Origin: Cypionkella sp.
GTDB taxonomy: Bacteria > Pseudomonadota > Alphaproteobacteria > Rhodobacterales > Rhodobacteraceae
NCBI GenBank assembly: GCA_018063485.1
Contig: JAGPBG010000012.1
Span: forward strand, 1 to 14,453
Direction: 5' to 3'
Length of the DNA stretch: 14,453 nt
The position numbers were made by a program, and so were the translations under genes. The notes beneath the pieces were generated by a model. The model did no database searches, was not told where the DNA came from, and was given only the letters and a program-made list of their open reading frames with translations. Shown one piece after another: positions 1 through 7,435 of the stretch (position 1 is its first letter; each line of letters opens with the position of its first letter).

Positions 1-630
1 CGGCAGGCTGTACAGAATGGCGTCCAGGCGGACACCGGCGCCCAACCGAAGATCGTCCATCAACGCTGTCGAGGTGGAGAGCGTTTTAAGTTCTGAGGCC
101 TTGACATCATAGGTGAACGGAGGTGTGCCCGCAGCATCCATACCCAGATGCTGGTTCATGTAGCTCTCATAGCTGGTTCCGGCCGGAACACCGATGATGC
201 GGTTGTTCAGCTCTGCCTTGGTTTTGATGTCGGAATCATTGTGTACAATGAAGGATGCTGGCGTGAAGTAATAGACGGCAGGGAAATCAAGAACCTCGGC
301 CCGTGCAGCCGTTGGCGTCATCGAGCCCACCGAAACATCCCAACGTCCGACCCATTTTCCGGCGGTGATTACGGTCCATTCAGGGGTCACGATCTTCAGC
401 TCGACGCCCATGCGCTTGGCAATCTCCTTGCCAACATCCACGTCAAATCCGTCCATCTCATTGTTATCGTTCAGAAATGAAATAGGGTTAAGATTGGCAT
501 CGGTTGCCATCGTCAAAACTCCGGTCGAGGTGACCCGATCCAGCGTTTCGCCCGCGCTGATCAGGGTCGGGCTACAGAGAGCTGTCGCACTGATCAATGC
601 AGCGGCGACGTTGCGGATGTAGTTTTTCAT
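1..630 (-). CDS. ABC transporter substrate-binding protein, family 3 (amino-acid/opine type), C-terminus cut by window edge
   Basis: The first 210 codons are present and the frame runs off the left edge, so the C-terminal part is missing. The start ATG ends at 630 and has GGAG about 6 bases upstream. The product opens with a Sec signal peptide (MKNYIRN, then a hydrophobic stretch ending near ISA-GE). Next come the signs of a family-3 periplasmic binding protein: a strand reading GVLTMATDANLNPISF, then MDGFDVDVGKEIAKRMGVE, and WDVSVGSMTPTAARAEVLDF. This last is the usual 'D(V/I)..G.M..T..R' segment around the hinge and ligand site. The protein should bind an amino acid or related cation in the periplasm and deliver it to an inner-membrane ABC permease, presumably encoded beyond the left edge. 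It lies 78 bases downstream of the pentein hydrolase gene on the same strand, so a guanidino compound such as an arginine derivative is a reasonable ligand guess, but only by context. Confidence 0.9.
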   Translation of the reverse strand, partial: MKNYIRNVAAALISATALCSPTLISAGETLDRVTSTGVLTMATDANLNPISFLNDNNEMDGFDVDVGKEIAKRMGVELKIVTPEWTVITAGKWVGRWDVSVGSMTPTAARAEVLDFPAVYYFTPASFIVHNDSDIKTKAELNNRIIGVPAGTSYESYMNQHLGMDAAGTPPFTYDVKASELKTLSTSTALMDDLRLGAGVRLDAILYSLP

Positions 631-658
631 TGCTGTCTCCATGTTGGCTTTTGTTTCG

Positions 659-680
659 CGGGCCACGTGATCGTGGCCCG
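659..680. other. GC-rich intergenic stem-loop (9-bp perfect arms, 4-nt loop)
   Basis: CGGGCCACG at 659-667 pairs perfectly with CGTGGCCCG at 672-680 around the loop TGAT. It lies between the stop of the pentein gene and the start of the binding-protein gene, in the same transcript. Read on the minus strand it is followed by A-rich rather than U-rich sequence, so it is not a canonical intrinsic terminator. A segmental mRNA-stabilising or attenuating hairpin, as often seen next to binding-protein genes, is the simplest reading. Confidence 0.6.
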
Positions 681-708
681 TGTCGTTCGTTAGGGCCGCT
701 GTCCGAAG

Positions 709-1707
709 TCAGCCGGTAAATGCCGTTTCACGGCCAAGAACGGCAGTAAGGCAGCCAATATTTCCAGCGGCCTTTGAAATTTCGTCGGTTTGAACGCGGA
801 CGCTCTCGATCCCGAGGCTATCAAAGAACGGCTCAAACCGCGGAAGCCCCGCCACCATCATGAGTTTGCGCGGACCGAGGGTAACAAAATTCATGGCCCG
901 ATAGCTTTGGGCATCATCTTCGCAAGGCGGGCAGGCAACCTCATATCCGCGATCCATCAATGCACGCACCGTGGCAAGCGGGGTGCGGCGCGGCCAGCAA
1001 ATGGCCAGATTGCTATCGGCAATCCGCAACATTCCCATGAAGTGCATGGTGCCGTAGGGCAGGTCGACGGCGAGTGTCTCACACCCGATTTCCCGCAACA
1101 CCGAGGTGATCTGGTCGATCGCTTGTTGGTTGGTGCGATGGCCGCGCCCGATCATGGCGGTCTTTTCGTCCAGCCAGATCAGATCCGCACCTTCGAAAGT
1201 TGCGTCACCTGTCAGCGTTTTCAGGATCGGCACGCCAAGTTCAGCCAATCGGCGCGCAACCCAGACCTCTTCCCCGGCACGAACCTGCCCTGCGGGACGG
1301 CCCAGAATAGCCCCCTGCGGCGTCATCGCCATTTGGTCAGCACAAAACATCTGGTTTGGGAAGTTGGTCTTTTTTGGATCAACATAGTGAACCGCGACGC
1401 CCGCCGCCCGGTAGGCATCCGCCATGCCGGCATGTTGGCTACAGGCGCGGTCAAAATTCAATGGCTCAAGCATCAAGGCACTTTGAGGGTCAGCAATCGC
1501 CTGCACCAGTTCTTGCCCCGGTGCGTGCAGCAGAACAGCCGTCAGGCGGCGCCATTCAGAATCGACCGCATAGGGTGCCCATAGCCCTCCCAATTCAGCC
1601 TGATGCGGTTTGGCGCGCGGCACCCAGCCCGCCCCACCGTAGGCCGCCATGCCAAAGGTTCCACCATTCGTTCCGCTTTTCAGTTCACAGGCCAGTTCTT
1701 CCGGCAT
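709..1707 (-). CDS. Pentein-superfamily amidinotransferase / dimethylarginine dimethylaminohydrolase-like protein
   Basis: The 332-residue product carries the pentein guanidine-hydrolase layout: an early acidic element PNQMFCAD (118-124), the guanidine-binding FEGADLIWL (171-179), GRGHRTNQQAI (187-197), a catalytic-type His in MHFMGML (His222), and a C-terminal catalytic-type Cys in GNIGCLTA (Cys319). In this superfamily (arginine deiminase, dimethylargininase, glycine amidinotransferase) the Cys forms a covalent amidino intermediate. The substrate cannot be read from the sequence. Dimethylarginine, arginine or another guanidino acid would fit, giving citrulline or ornithine-type products in the cytoplasm. 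The start at 1707 has GGGAG about 8 bases upstream; Met20 is a weaker alternative. The gene is divergent from an Lrp/AsnC regulator and upstream of a family-3 binding protein on the same strand, which suggests a small uptake-and-degradation unit. Family assignment is firm, exact activity is not. Confidence 0.88.
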   Translation of the reverse strand: MPEELACELKSGTNGGTFGMAAYGGAGWVPRAKPHQAELGGLWAPYAVDSEWRRLTAVLLHAPGQELVQAIADPQSALMLEPLNFDRACSQHAGMADAYRAAGVAVHYVDPKKTNFPNQMFCADQMAMTPQGAILGRPAGQVRAGEEVWVARRLAELGVPILKTLTGDATFEGADLIWLDEKTAMIGRGHRTNQQAIDQITSVLREIGCETLAVDLPYGTMHFMGMLRIADSNLAICWPRRTPLATVRALMDRGYEVACPPCEDDAQSYRAMNFVTLGPRKLMMVAGLPRFEPFFDSLGIESVRVQTDEISKAAGNIGCLTAVLGRETAFTG

Positions 1708-1867
1708 CGATATCTCCCGATTTCTAACGCTGTGATGGGCAGGGGGTCATGTATTTGGCTCAGCCCAACACTCATCTACAATAGCATCCTATCGGTAAGC
1801 GTAAGTTGACGAATAGAGAGAAGTTCGGTAACTACGGGCTTGAATATGACCACTATGGATATCAGTT
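1708..1867. promoter_or_regulatory. Divergent intergenic control region between pentein gene and Lrp/AsnC regulator
   Basis: This 160-bp, relatively AT-rich spacer must hold both promoters. Visible elements are an imperfect dyad TTGGCTCAGCCCAA at 1755-1768 and a plus-strand TTGACG at 1806-1811 that could serve as a -35 for the regulator, although no good -10 hexamer stands 17 bases downstream. Lrp/AsnC proteins usually bind degenerate AT-rich sites in such divergent spacers, but no site can be named with confidence. Confidence 0.4.
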
Positions 1868-2308
1868 TTGTCAGATCTGGATAGTACGGACAGAAGCCTT
1901 ATCGGGTTGCTTCGTCAAAACAGCCGCACTCCAATTGCGTCCCTGGCGGCCATGCTGAAACTGTCCAGGATCACCGTCCGATCCAGGATCGAACGGCTGG
2001 TTGCATCCGGGGTTATCGAGAGCTTTACGATCAAGCTGGGCAGCAAAACGCAGAAAAGTTTCATCAACGCCGTCATGCTAATCAACGTCGAGGGGGCCAA
2101 GGCGGATACGCTGATCCGGCTGCTGAACAAGATTCCAGATGTGGTTGGGGTCTATTCGACAAGCGGTCAGTGGGATGCAATCGCGATGCTGGAGGCAGAC
2201 AGTTTAGCGAGATTTGACGCCATTCTTCGCGAAATCAGCGGGTCACAGGGCGTTATTCGAACCGAGACCAGCATCATGCTGACATCCCGGAAAAAGGCGG
2301 CTGTTTGA
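1868..2308 (+). CDS. Lrp/AsnC family transcriptional regulator
   Basis: This is a 146-residue protein of normal Lrp/AsnC length. The N-terminal winged helix-turn-helix covers about residues 4-55 (LDSTDRSLIGLLRQNSR, then SLAAMLKLSRITVRSRIERL). The C-terminal RAM domain covers about 65-140 and includes VYSTSGQWDAIAMLEA (95-110), the loop that usually binds the amino-acid effector at the dimer interface. The frame is open only from 1850 and holds no ATG before the domain. TTG at 1868 is therefore the best start: it gives MSDLDSTDRS, which aligns with the usual beginning of the family. A weak GGA lies upstream. The gene is divergent from the pentein hydrolase gene, the classical arrangement for a local activator or repressor responding to the amino acid made or imported by the neighbouring operon. 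That role is inferred from arrangement. Confidence 0.9.
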   Translation: MSDLDSTDRSLIGLLRQNSRTPIASLAAMLKLSRITVRSRIERLVASGVIESFTIKLGSKTQKSFINAVMLINVEGAKADTLIRLLNKIPDVVGVYSTSGQWDAIAMLEADSLARFDAILREISGSQGVIRTETSIMLTSRKKAAV

Positions 2309-2601
2309 CTTGGAAATAGGGAGCTGAAATGGTAAGGGCAAATTTTAGTTTGGGAAATGTCTTTTACATTTTCGATAGGTTCTCTTTCAAACATCCGCTA
2401 AATAATCGTCGTTGACTGAGCCGAAAAAATCAGGATCATCAATGCAAACCTTATCCAGCCCTGATCTGCTGCCCAATGGTGCCACACAGCTTTGATTGGT
2501 TCGCGTAATACTGCGGCTAAGATCAGCAGGATCAAACCCCACGTTCATTGGCCGTTGCGGCGGCAATCATAATCTTTGGTTTACGGGAAAGCACCTAAAC
2601 A
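2309..2601. other. Gene-poor intergenic stretch with a possible degraded membrane-peptide frame
   Basis: No convincing gene lies between the regulator and the deacetylase-like gene. A weak hairpin, AAATGT (2355-2360) with ACATTT (2366-2371), sits just after the regulator and could help end its transcript. On the minus strand, 2398-2535 encodes 45 residues from a TTG. They begin LILLILAAVLREPIK, continue with an aromatic, His-rich turn and end in a second hydrophobic run. An adjacent ATG frame (from 2570) stops after 12 codons in another frame, so this may be a decayed small membrane protein. There is no strong ribosome binding site and coding status is doubtful. Confidence 0.25.
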
Positions 2602-3519
2602 ATGCTGCAACTTATTGATAATCCACCACCATGGCCGAATGGCGCGCGTTGCGCGGTATGTATTGCTTTCGATTTCGACGCAGAAAGCCTTTTGCATCTC
2701 AATTATCCGCAAGATTCGTTGCGCCGCGTCTCGCTGAGTTCAACCTTGCGATATGGTGCGACCGTCGCGGTGCCGCGGATCGTTTCGATCATGCAGCATT
2801 TCGATATTCGCCAGACCTTCTTTACCCCAGGCTGGTGCATCGAAGCCTACCCCGATGCCGTGAGACGGATCCTTGAGGCTGGCCACGAAATTGCTCACCA
2901 TGGCTATCTGCATGAACGGGTGAATCAGTTTTCGAAAGAAGATGAACGCAGCATCCTGTTGCGAGGCATGGAGGCTATCGACAAACTTACAGGAAGCCCT
3001 CCCGTTGGGTATCGTTGCCCGTCAGGGGCGTTTTCCGAACATACGCTGGATCTGCTGCTTGAAAACGGTTTCCGCTACGATTCTTCGCTAGGCGGCTATG
3101 ATATCCCATATCTTCTACGTGGCGCGGGAACACGCAGACTCATCGAATTGCCCTATGACCACTCTTCGGATGACTGGCCGCAATATGTGCATCTGGAAGA
3201 AGCCGGGCTGACGATGCCCATTCAATCCCCCGCGCGGGCAATGGAAGTGTTTCAAGCCGATTTTGATGCCGCCTGGCAGTATGGCGGTTTCTGGACAGCG
3301 GTTTGGCACCCGTTTGTTTCGGGCAGGCCGGCACGTGCCGAGGCCATAGTTGGTCTGATCAAGCATATGAAAGAAAAGGGGAATGTGTGGTTCGCGCCTC
3401 TTTATGAAATCGCAGAGCATATTGAAGGCCTTGTCTCTCGTGGGGAGTGGGTTCCCCCAATTGAAAGCATCCCATCTTGGCCAAAGATGCCGTTTCAGAT
3501 TGCGCATCCAAGCCGGTAG
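2602..3519 (+). CDS. Polysaccharide deacetylase (NodB-fold) family protein, PuuE/cyclic-imidase-like
   Basis: The 305-residue product has the NodB-homology motifs in order: FDFDAE at 23-28 (metal-binding Asp), HEIAHHGYLHE at 95-105 (HxxxH with His100 and His104), YRCPSGAFSE at 137-146 (usual RxPxG/Y), YDSSL at 159-163, and WHP at 235-237. The long loop after FDFDAES and the AHHGYLHE form are typical of the subgroup containing PuuE allantoinase, HP0310-like proteins and cyclic imide hydrolases, rather than of cell-wall or chitin deacetylases. No signal peptide or membrane anchor is present, so it should act in the cytoplasm, which argues against a polysaccharide substrate. It converges on the dihydropyrimidinase gene, and ring opening of a cyclic imide or ureide would fit. 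That function is inferred from subgroup and context. The ATG at 2602 has a weak GGGAAA about 11 bases upstream. Confidence 0.85.
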   Translation: MLQLIDNPPPWPNGARCAVCIAFDFDAESLLHLNYPQDSLRRVSLSSTLRYGATVAVPRIVSIMQHFDIRQTFFTPGWCIEAYPDAVRRILEAGHEIAHHGYLHERVNQFSKEDERSILLRGMEAIDKLTGSPPVGYRCPSGAFSEHTLDLLLENGFRYDSSLGGYDIPYLLRGAGTRRLIELPYDHSSDDWPQYVHLEEAGLTMPIQSPARAMEVFQADFDAAWQYGGFWTAVWHPFVSGRPARAEAIVGLIKHMKEKGNVWFAPLYEIAEHIEGLVSRGEWVPPIESIPSWPKMPFQIAHPSR

Positions 3520-3674
3520 CCACGGGTTTTATCGAAAAGTGGCTGCGTTCTGTCAGTCGCCGGGATCGCACGCAACCGGGATAATCTTGAACATAACCGC
3601 TCTCTTTTGCGAAAGCCAAGAGGCGACTCCGGCCCATAATGCAATCGGGGCGGATATATCCAAGGGCGCGAACA

Positions 3675-3705
3675 CCCGGAGTGGTCAGTTTGAAACCACT
3701 CCGGG
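3675..3705. terminator. Probable bidirectional terminator hairpin between convergent genes
   Basis: CCCGGAGTGGT at 3675-3685 pairs perfectly with ACCACTCCGGG at 3695-3705 (11-bp arms, 9-nt loop). It stands between the stop of the plus-strand deacetylase-like gene and the stop of the minus-strand dihydropyrimidinase gene, where a shared terminator is expected. Neither side has a proper U-tract, so termination efficiency is uncertain. The rest of 3520-3721 shows nothing recognisable. Confidence 0.65.
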
Positions 3706-3721
3706 CATTGGAGGCCTTTGA

Positions 3722-5179
3722 TCAAACTCCGATCGGCATATGCTCGGGCGCGCGGTTAATGGCGCGGGGAGCGGTGATTTCCTTCCATTTCGACAGCGCG
3801 GCATTCTGGGCCGGGAAAGGTTTGCGCCGGATCAGTTTGCCGCGACCGGGCTGCGGCTGCGAGTTCTGGCCATCGGCCCAGACCACCTCGCCGCGTGACA
3901 GCGTATAGCGTGGCAGGCCGCGTACCGCAAAACCCTCGAACACGTTGTAATCTATGATAGACTTCTGGTTGGCGGCAGAGATCGTCTTGGACAGCTTTGG
4001 ATCCCAAACCACCAGATCGGCATCCGATCCGGGCAAGATCGCCCCCTTTTGCGGGTAGATGTTCAGGATCTGGGCGATGTTGGTTGAGGTCACCGCGACA
4101 AATTCGTTCGGGGTCAGGCGGCCCGTCTCGACCCCCTTGGTCCAAAGCATCGAGAGCCGGTCCTCGACACCACCAGTGCCGTTTGGGATCTTGGTGAAAT
4201 TGCCGAAACCGGAACGCTTTTGCTCGGTGGTAAAGGCGCAATGGTCGGTGGCGACCACTTGTAACGACCCAGCCGCAAGCCCCGCCCAAAGACTGTCCTG
4301 ATGGCTTTTGTCCCGGAAGGGCGGCGACATCACACGCTGTGCCGCATAGTCCCAATTCTGGTTGAAATACTCGCGTTCATCAAGCGTCAGGTGCTGGACC
4401 AGCGGCTCGCCATAGACGCGCATACCCTTTTGGCGGGCCCGGCGGATCGCCTCATGCGCCTGTTCGCTGGACGCATGGACGATATAAACAGGAACACCGG
4501 CGGCGTCGGCGATCATGATGGCGCGGTTGGTCGCCTCTCCTTCAACCTCTGGGGGCCGCGAGTAGGCGTGGCCCTCAGGACCGGTCGTGCCTTCCGCCAT
4601 AAGTTTTTGTTGCAACGCCGCAATGATATCGCCGTTCTCGGCATGAACAAGCGGCAGCGCCCCCAGCGCGGCACAGCGCTGGAACGATGCGAACATCTCG
4701 TCATCATTCACCATCAGCGCACCTTTGTAGGCCATGAAATGCTTGAAAGTGTTGATGCCAAGATCGACTATTTTGGCCATTTCATCGAAATGTGTTTGCG
4801 ACCAGCCGGTGATGCACATGTGGTAGGAATAGTCGCAAGATGTCTTTGATGCGGCGCGGCCTTCCCATTCTGCAAGTGCCGCCAACATTCCGGCCTCGCG
4901 CGGAATGACGAAATCAAGCACGGTTGTGGTGCCGCCGGAAACCGCCGCAAAAGAGCCGCTTTCCCAAGTTTCCGCCGCGGTTGTGCCCATGAATGGCATC
5001 TCGAAATGCGTGTGCGGGTCAATGCCGCCGGGTATGACATAGGCGTCGGTGGCATCAATTACCTTATCGCCGGTCAGATCCGGCCCGATGGCCTTGATCG
5101 TCTCGTTTTCGATAAGGATATCCGCCTTGTAGGTGCGGTCGGCGGCAATAATGGTTCCGCCCTTGATCACAGTAGACAT
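3722..5179 (-). CDS. hydA: Dihydropyrimidinase / D-hydantoinase
   Basis: The 485-residue amidohydrolase-superfamily enzyme opens the ring of 5,6-dihydropyrimidines or 5-substituted hydantoins to N-carbamoyl amino acids in the cytoplasm. All binuclear metal ligands are visible: HTH (His56, His58), the lysine expected to be carboxylated in NTFKHF (Lys146), His179 in LVHAEN, His235 in YIVHAS, and Asp312 in ATDHC. The length is normal and the C-terminal part (from about 145 on) closely resembles rhizobial dihydropyrimidinases as I remember them. The segment at about 64-112, which includes the first stereochemistry-gate loop, reads differently and may shift substrate range. The ATG at 5179 has a GAGAGGAA ribosome binding site. 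It is the last gene of the minus-strand operon, 42 bases after the M20 carbamoylase gene that acts on its product. Whether hydantoins or dihydropyrimidines are preferred cannot be decided here. Confidence 0.95.
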   Translation of the reverse strand: MSTVIKGGTIIAADRTYKADILIENETIKAIGPDLTGDKVIDATDAYVIPGGIDPHTHFEMPFMGTTAAETWESGSFAAVSGGTTTVLDFVIPREAGMLAALAEWEGRAASKTSCDYSYHMCITGWSQTHFDEMAKIVDLGINTFKHFMAYKGALMVNDDEMFASFQRCAALGALPLVHAENGDIIAALQQKLMAEGTTGPEGHAYSRPPEVEGEATNRAIMIADAAGVPVYIVHASSEQAHEAIRRARQKGMRVYGEPLVQHLTLDEREYFNQNWDYAAQRVMSPPFRDKSHQDSLWAGLAAGSLQVVATDHCAFTTEQKRSGFGNFTKIPNGTGGVEDRLSMLWTKGVETGRLTPNEFVAVTSTNIAQILNIYPQKGAILPGSDADLVVWDPKLSKTISAANQKSIIDYNVFEGFAVRGLPRYTLSRGEVVWADGQNSQPQPGRGKLIRRKPFPAQNAALSKWKEITAPRAINRAPEHMPIGV

Positions 5180-5221
5180 CTATCGTTCCTCTCGATGGTG
5201 GGTGTGGGTGGCATTGGTCGA

Positions 5222-6472
5222 TCAGCCGCAAATCCCGGCTGTTTTCAAAGCGGTAAACAAAAGCACATTTGCGCCATTCGCGGCCCATTCGGGACGGATC
5301 GCTTCGTCTTCGTTGTGGCTTAGGCCGTCTACGCAGGGGCAAAAAACCATCGCCGTTGGCGCAATCTGATTGATCCAGCAAGCGTCGTGGCCAGCACCAG
5401 AAACCATGTCGCGATGCGAATAGCCCAGGGTTGTTGCTGCGTTGCGGATATCCTCAAGAACCTGCGGGTCAAAGGCGACAGGCTCGAACGCGCCGATGGC
5501 CTCGATCTCAAAATCCAGCCCGATCCTGGCCGCAATCTGCGCAACCCCCGCCCGAAAGCGGGTTTCCATATCGGTCAGGGCATGGTTTTCGGGGTGCCGG
5601 AAATCGACAGTCAGCACGGCCTTGCCGGGTATGATGTTGCGAGAGTTCGGCAACAGCGACAGTTGGCCGACAGTGCCAACGCCGAACGGCTGGTGGCTCC
5701 AGGCGATTTCATCGACCAGATCAACGATCCGCGCCGCACCAAGACCGGCGTTCAGCCGATTTGGCATCGGGGTTGAACCAGCATGGGCTTCGCGGCCCAC
5801 CAGCGTTGCCTGCAACCATTTCAGGCCCTGCCCGTTGGTCACAACACCGATGTCGATACCCTCATACTCCAGAATCGGCCCCTGTTCGATATGGAGTTCG
5901 ATATAGGCATGTGGCTTGCGGTTGCCGGTGGGCGTGGCACCCTGAAACCCGATCCGGGCCAACTCGTCACCGAAACACAACCCATCCGCATCGGCGCGCG
6001 CATAGGCCCATTCAACGCCGTGGATACCCGCGAAAACCCCCGAACCCAGCATGACGGGGGCAAACCGACAGCCTTCCTCATTAGTCCAGTTGACGACCTC
6101 AATCGGCCGCGTCGTGCGGATGTCATGCGCGTTCAGGGTGCGGATGACCTCAAGCCCGGCAAGCACACCCAATACACCATCATAGCGCCCACCTGTTGGC
6201 TGGGTATCCAGATGGCTGCCGATCATGACGGGCAACGCATCAGGATCAGCCCCGTCGCGGCGGGCAAACATATTGCCGACGGTATCAACAACAACCGTGC
6301 ATCCCGCCGCCTCGCACCAGGATTGAAACAGCAAACGCCCATCGCGGTCGGCATCTGTCAGTGTCTGCCGGTTGTTGCCACCACGCAGGCCGGGACCGAT
6401 TTCGGCCATGGCGGCAAGGCTTGCCCAAAGCCGGTCTGGATCAATGCGAGGGCTGTCTGCGCCATTTGTCAT
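5222..6472 (-). CDS. M20-family Zn-dependent N-carbamoyl amino acid hydrolase (beta-ureidopropionase / L-carbamoylase type)
   Basis: The 416-residue cytoplasmic metalloenzyme removes the carbamoyl group from N-carbamoyl-beta-alanine or N-carbamoyl-L-amino acids, releasing CO2 and ammonia. Metal-site residues of the hydantoinase/carbamoylase M20 group are present: His87 (GSHLDT), Asp98 (GGRYDGV), Glu132-Glu133 (TNEEG), His194 (ELHIEQGP) and His386 (GLSHNEDE). The dimerisation/lid region carries GREAHAGSTPM and PNSRNIIPG, whose Asn and Arg bind the substrate carboxylate in this family. The N-terminal GGNNRQTLTDADRDGR matches the Agrobacterium-type beta-ureidopropionase as I recall it. The ATG at 6472 has AAAGGA upstream. 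It is placed between the RpiR regulator and the hydantoinase gene, so it probably takes the hydantoinase product. Beta- versus alpha-carbamoyl preference is open. Confidence 0.92.
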   Translation of the reverse strand: MTNGADSPRIDPDRLWASLAAMAEIGPGLRGGNNRQTLTDADRDGRLLFQSWCEAAGCTVVVDTVGNMFARRDGADPDALPVMIGSHLDTQPTGGRYDGVLGVLAGLEVIRTLNAHDIRTTRPIEVVNWTNEEGCRFAPVMLGSGVFAGIHGVEWAYARADADGLCFGDELARIGFQGATPTGNRKPHAYIELHIEQGPILEYEGIDIGVVTNGQGLKWLQATLVGREAHAGSTPMPNRLNAGLGAARIVDLVDEIAWSHQPFGVGTVGQLSLLPNSRNIIPGKAVLTVDFRHPENHALTDMETRFRAGVAQIAARIGLDFEIEAIGAFEPVAFDPQVLEDIRNAATTLGYSHRDMVSGAGHDACWINQIAPTAMVFCPCVDGLSHNEDEAIRPEWAANGANVLLFTALKTAGICG

Positions 6473-6529
6473 TCAGAAAACGTCCTTTGAGTGTCTTGTC
6501 GTTGACGCATGTGTCGCGGGTTGCCGCCT

Positions 6530-7402
6530 TCACCGCTTGCTGTGACTGAAGACATCAAGTTCATCGTGCAGCTCGTCGATCTGGTTGAGCCGGTCGATGC
6601 CGGTTTGGCCAAGATGAAGCGCCAGTGAGGTTCCGAGGAAGTTCAGAATGCTGACCGCCGCGGTGTAGGAATCGTAAAGATAGGGGCCATGGCTGTGGCA
6701 GCGAAACACCACATCCGCGAGCTTGGCTGTCCGCGCGGCACTGATGTCGGTGACATAAACGGTTTTGACGCCAAGGCTTTGGGCCTTGCTCATGACCGCC
6801 CGTAGCGCCATGGGCCGCCGCCGAAAGCCAATGACCAGCATCCCGTCGCCGGGCTTCATATTCAGCACTTCCTCGGCAAAACTTAACCCGCCAATTGGAA
6901 TAAGCCGGACATCCTCACGCAGCATGTTGAGGATGAAACGCGCGTAATGGGCCAGCCCGTAGCTGTTGCGCAGACCAAGGATCCAGATCGTCTGTCCCTT
7001 TGACAAGATATCGAGGGATTGCTCCATCTGGTCGGCAGTGATGCGGTCAAAGGTCTTGCGCAGGTTTTCCTGATCCGTCGCCAGATGTTCCAGAACGTTC
7101 GGAGCAACCCGCGCCTCGCCACGCGCCTCAAGTTGTTTGAGCGGCGAGCCCCAGTGGTTGACCTGCCTGGCAACCCGACGGGCTTCTTCAAAGCTGCGGT
7201 ATCCCAGCCGTTTGAACAAACGCGCCGCCGTCGCCTTGGAGACGTTCGCCTGCTTTGCCAGCTCTGTCGCAGTGTATCCGATAAAATCGCTGCGTTGGTC
7301 CATGATGAGATCTGCGAGGGCACGCTCGCCCGGCGGGATCTCTTCATAGATGGCCAATATGCGCTTTTCGATCGACTTTTCGGTATCACTTGTCAAATCC
7401 AC
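6530..7402 (-). CDS. MurR/RpiR family transcriptional regulator
   Basis: The 290-residue product has the N-terminal HTH_6 fold (residues about 8-85, with TATELAKQANVSKATAARLFKRLGY as the recognition region) and a C-terminal SIS domain (about 128-262, with WILGLRNSYGLAHYARF and GMLVIGFRRRP). SIS domains normally bind phosphosugars; in degradative operons RpiR members respond to other small metabolites. The frame starts with GTG at 7402, but the AAGGGG upstream stands only 2 bases from it. TTG at 7396 would have 8-base spacing, giving a 288-residue protein, and is a real alternative. The gene lies inside the uptake and hydrolysis operon, between the two carbamoylase genes, so it is the likely pathway regulator. 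A perfect palindrome just upstream may be its own operator. Confidence 0.93.
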   Translation of the reverse strand: MDLTSDTEKSIEKRILAIYEEIPPGERALADLIMDQRSDFIGYTATELAKQANVSKATAARLFKRLGYRSFEEARRVARQVNHWGSPLKQLEARGEARVAPNVLEHLATDQENLRKTFDRITADQMEQSLDILSKGQTIWILGLRNSYGLAHYARFILNMLREDVRLIPIGGLSFAEEVLNMKPGDGMLVIGFRRRPMALRAVMSKAQSLGVKTVYVTDISAARTAKLADVVFRCHSHGPYLYDSYTAAVSILNFLGTSLALHLGQTGIDRLNQIDELHDELDVFSHSKR

Positions 7403-7421
7403 ATCCCCTTAGATTATGTCC

Positions 7422-7435
7422 GTCAACATGTTGAC
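7422..7435. promoter_or_regulatory. Perfect 14-bp palindrome upstream of the RpiR regulator gene (candidate operator)
   Basis: GTCAACATGTTGAC is its own reverse complement and lies 20 bases before the regulator start, in the 73-bp gap after the D-carbamoylase gene. It is overlapped by a second inverted repeat: ATGTCCGTC (7416-7424) and GACGGACAT (7459-7467), with a 34-base spacer. A binding site for the adjacent RpiR regulator or for a FadR-like protein is plausible. No matching full copy was noticed before livK. Confidence 0.5.

Noticed and set aside
790..1584. 264-codon open frame on the plus strand
   Set aside because: It lies fully opposite the pentein gene, whose motifs are clear; its translation is His/Arg/Pro-rich and resembles no family.
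3722..6472. Complete reductive uracil catabolism (Pyd) operon
   Set aside because: Second- and third-step enzymes fit, but the first-step dihydropyrimidine dehydrogenase (PreT/PreA) is absent, so the full pathway cannot be claimed.
5783..6490. 235-codon open frame on the plus strand
   Set aside because: Antisense to the M20 carbamoylase gene, with low-complexity composition and no recognisable motif.
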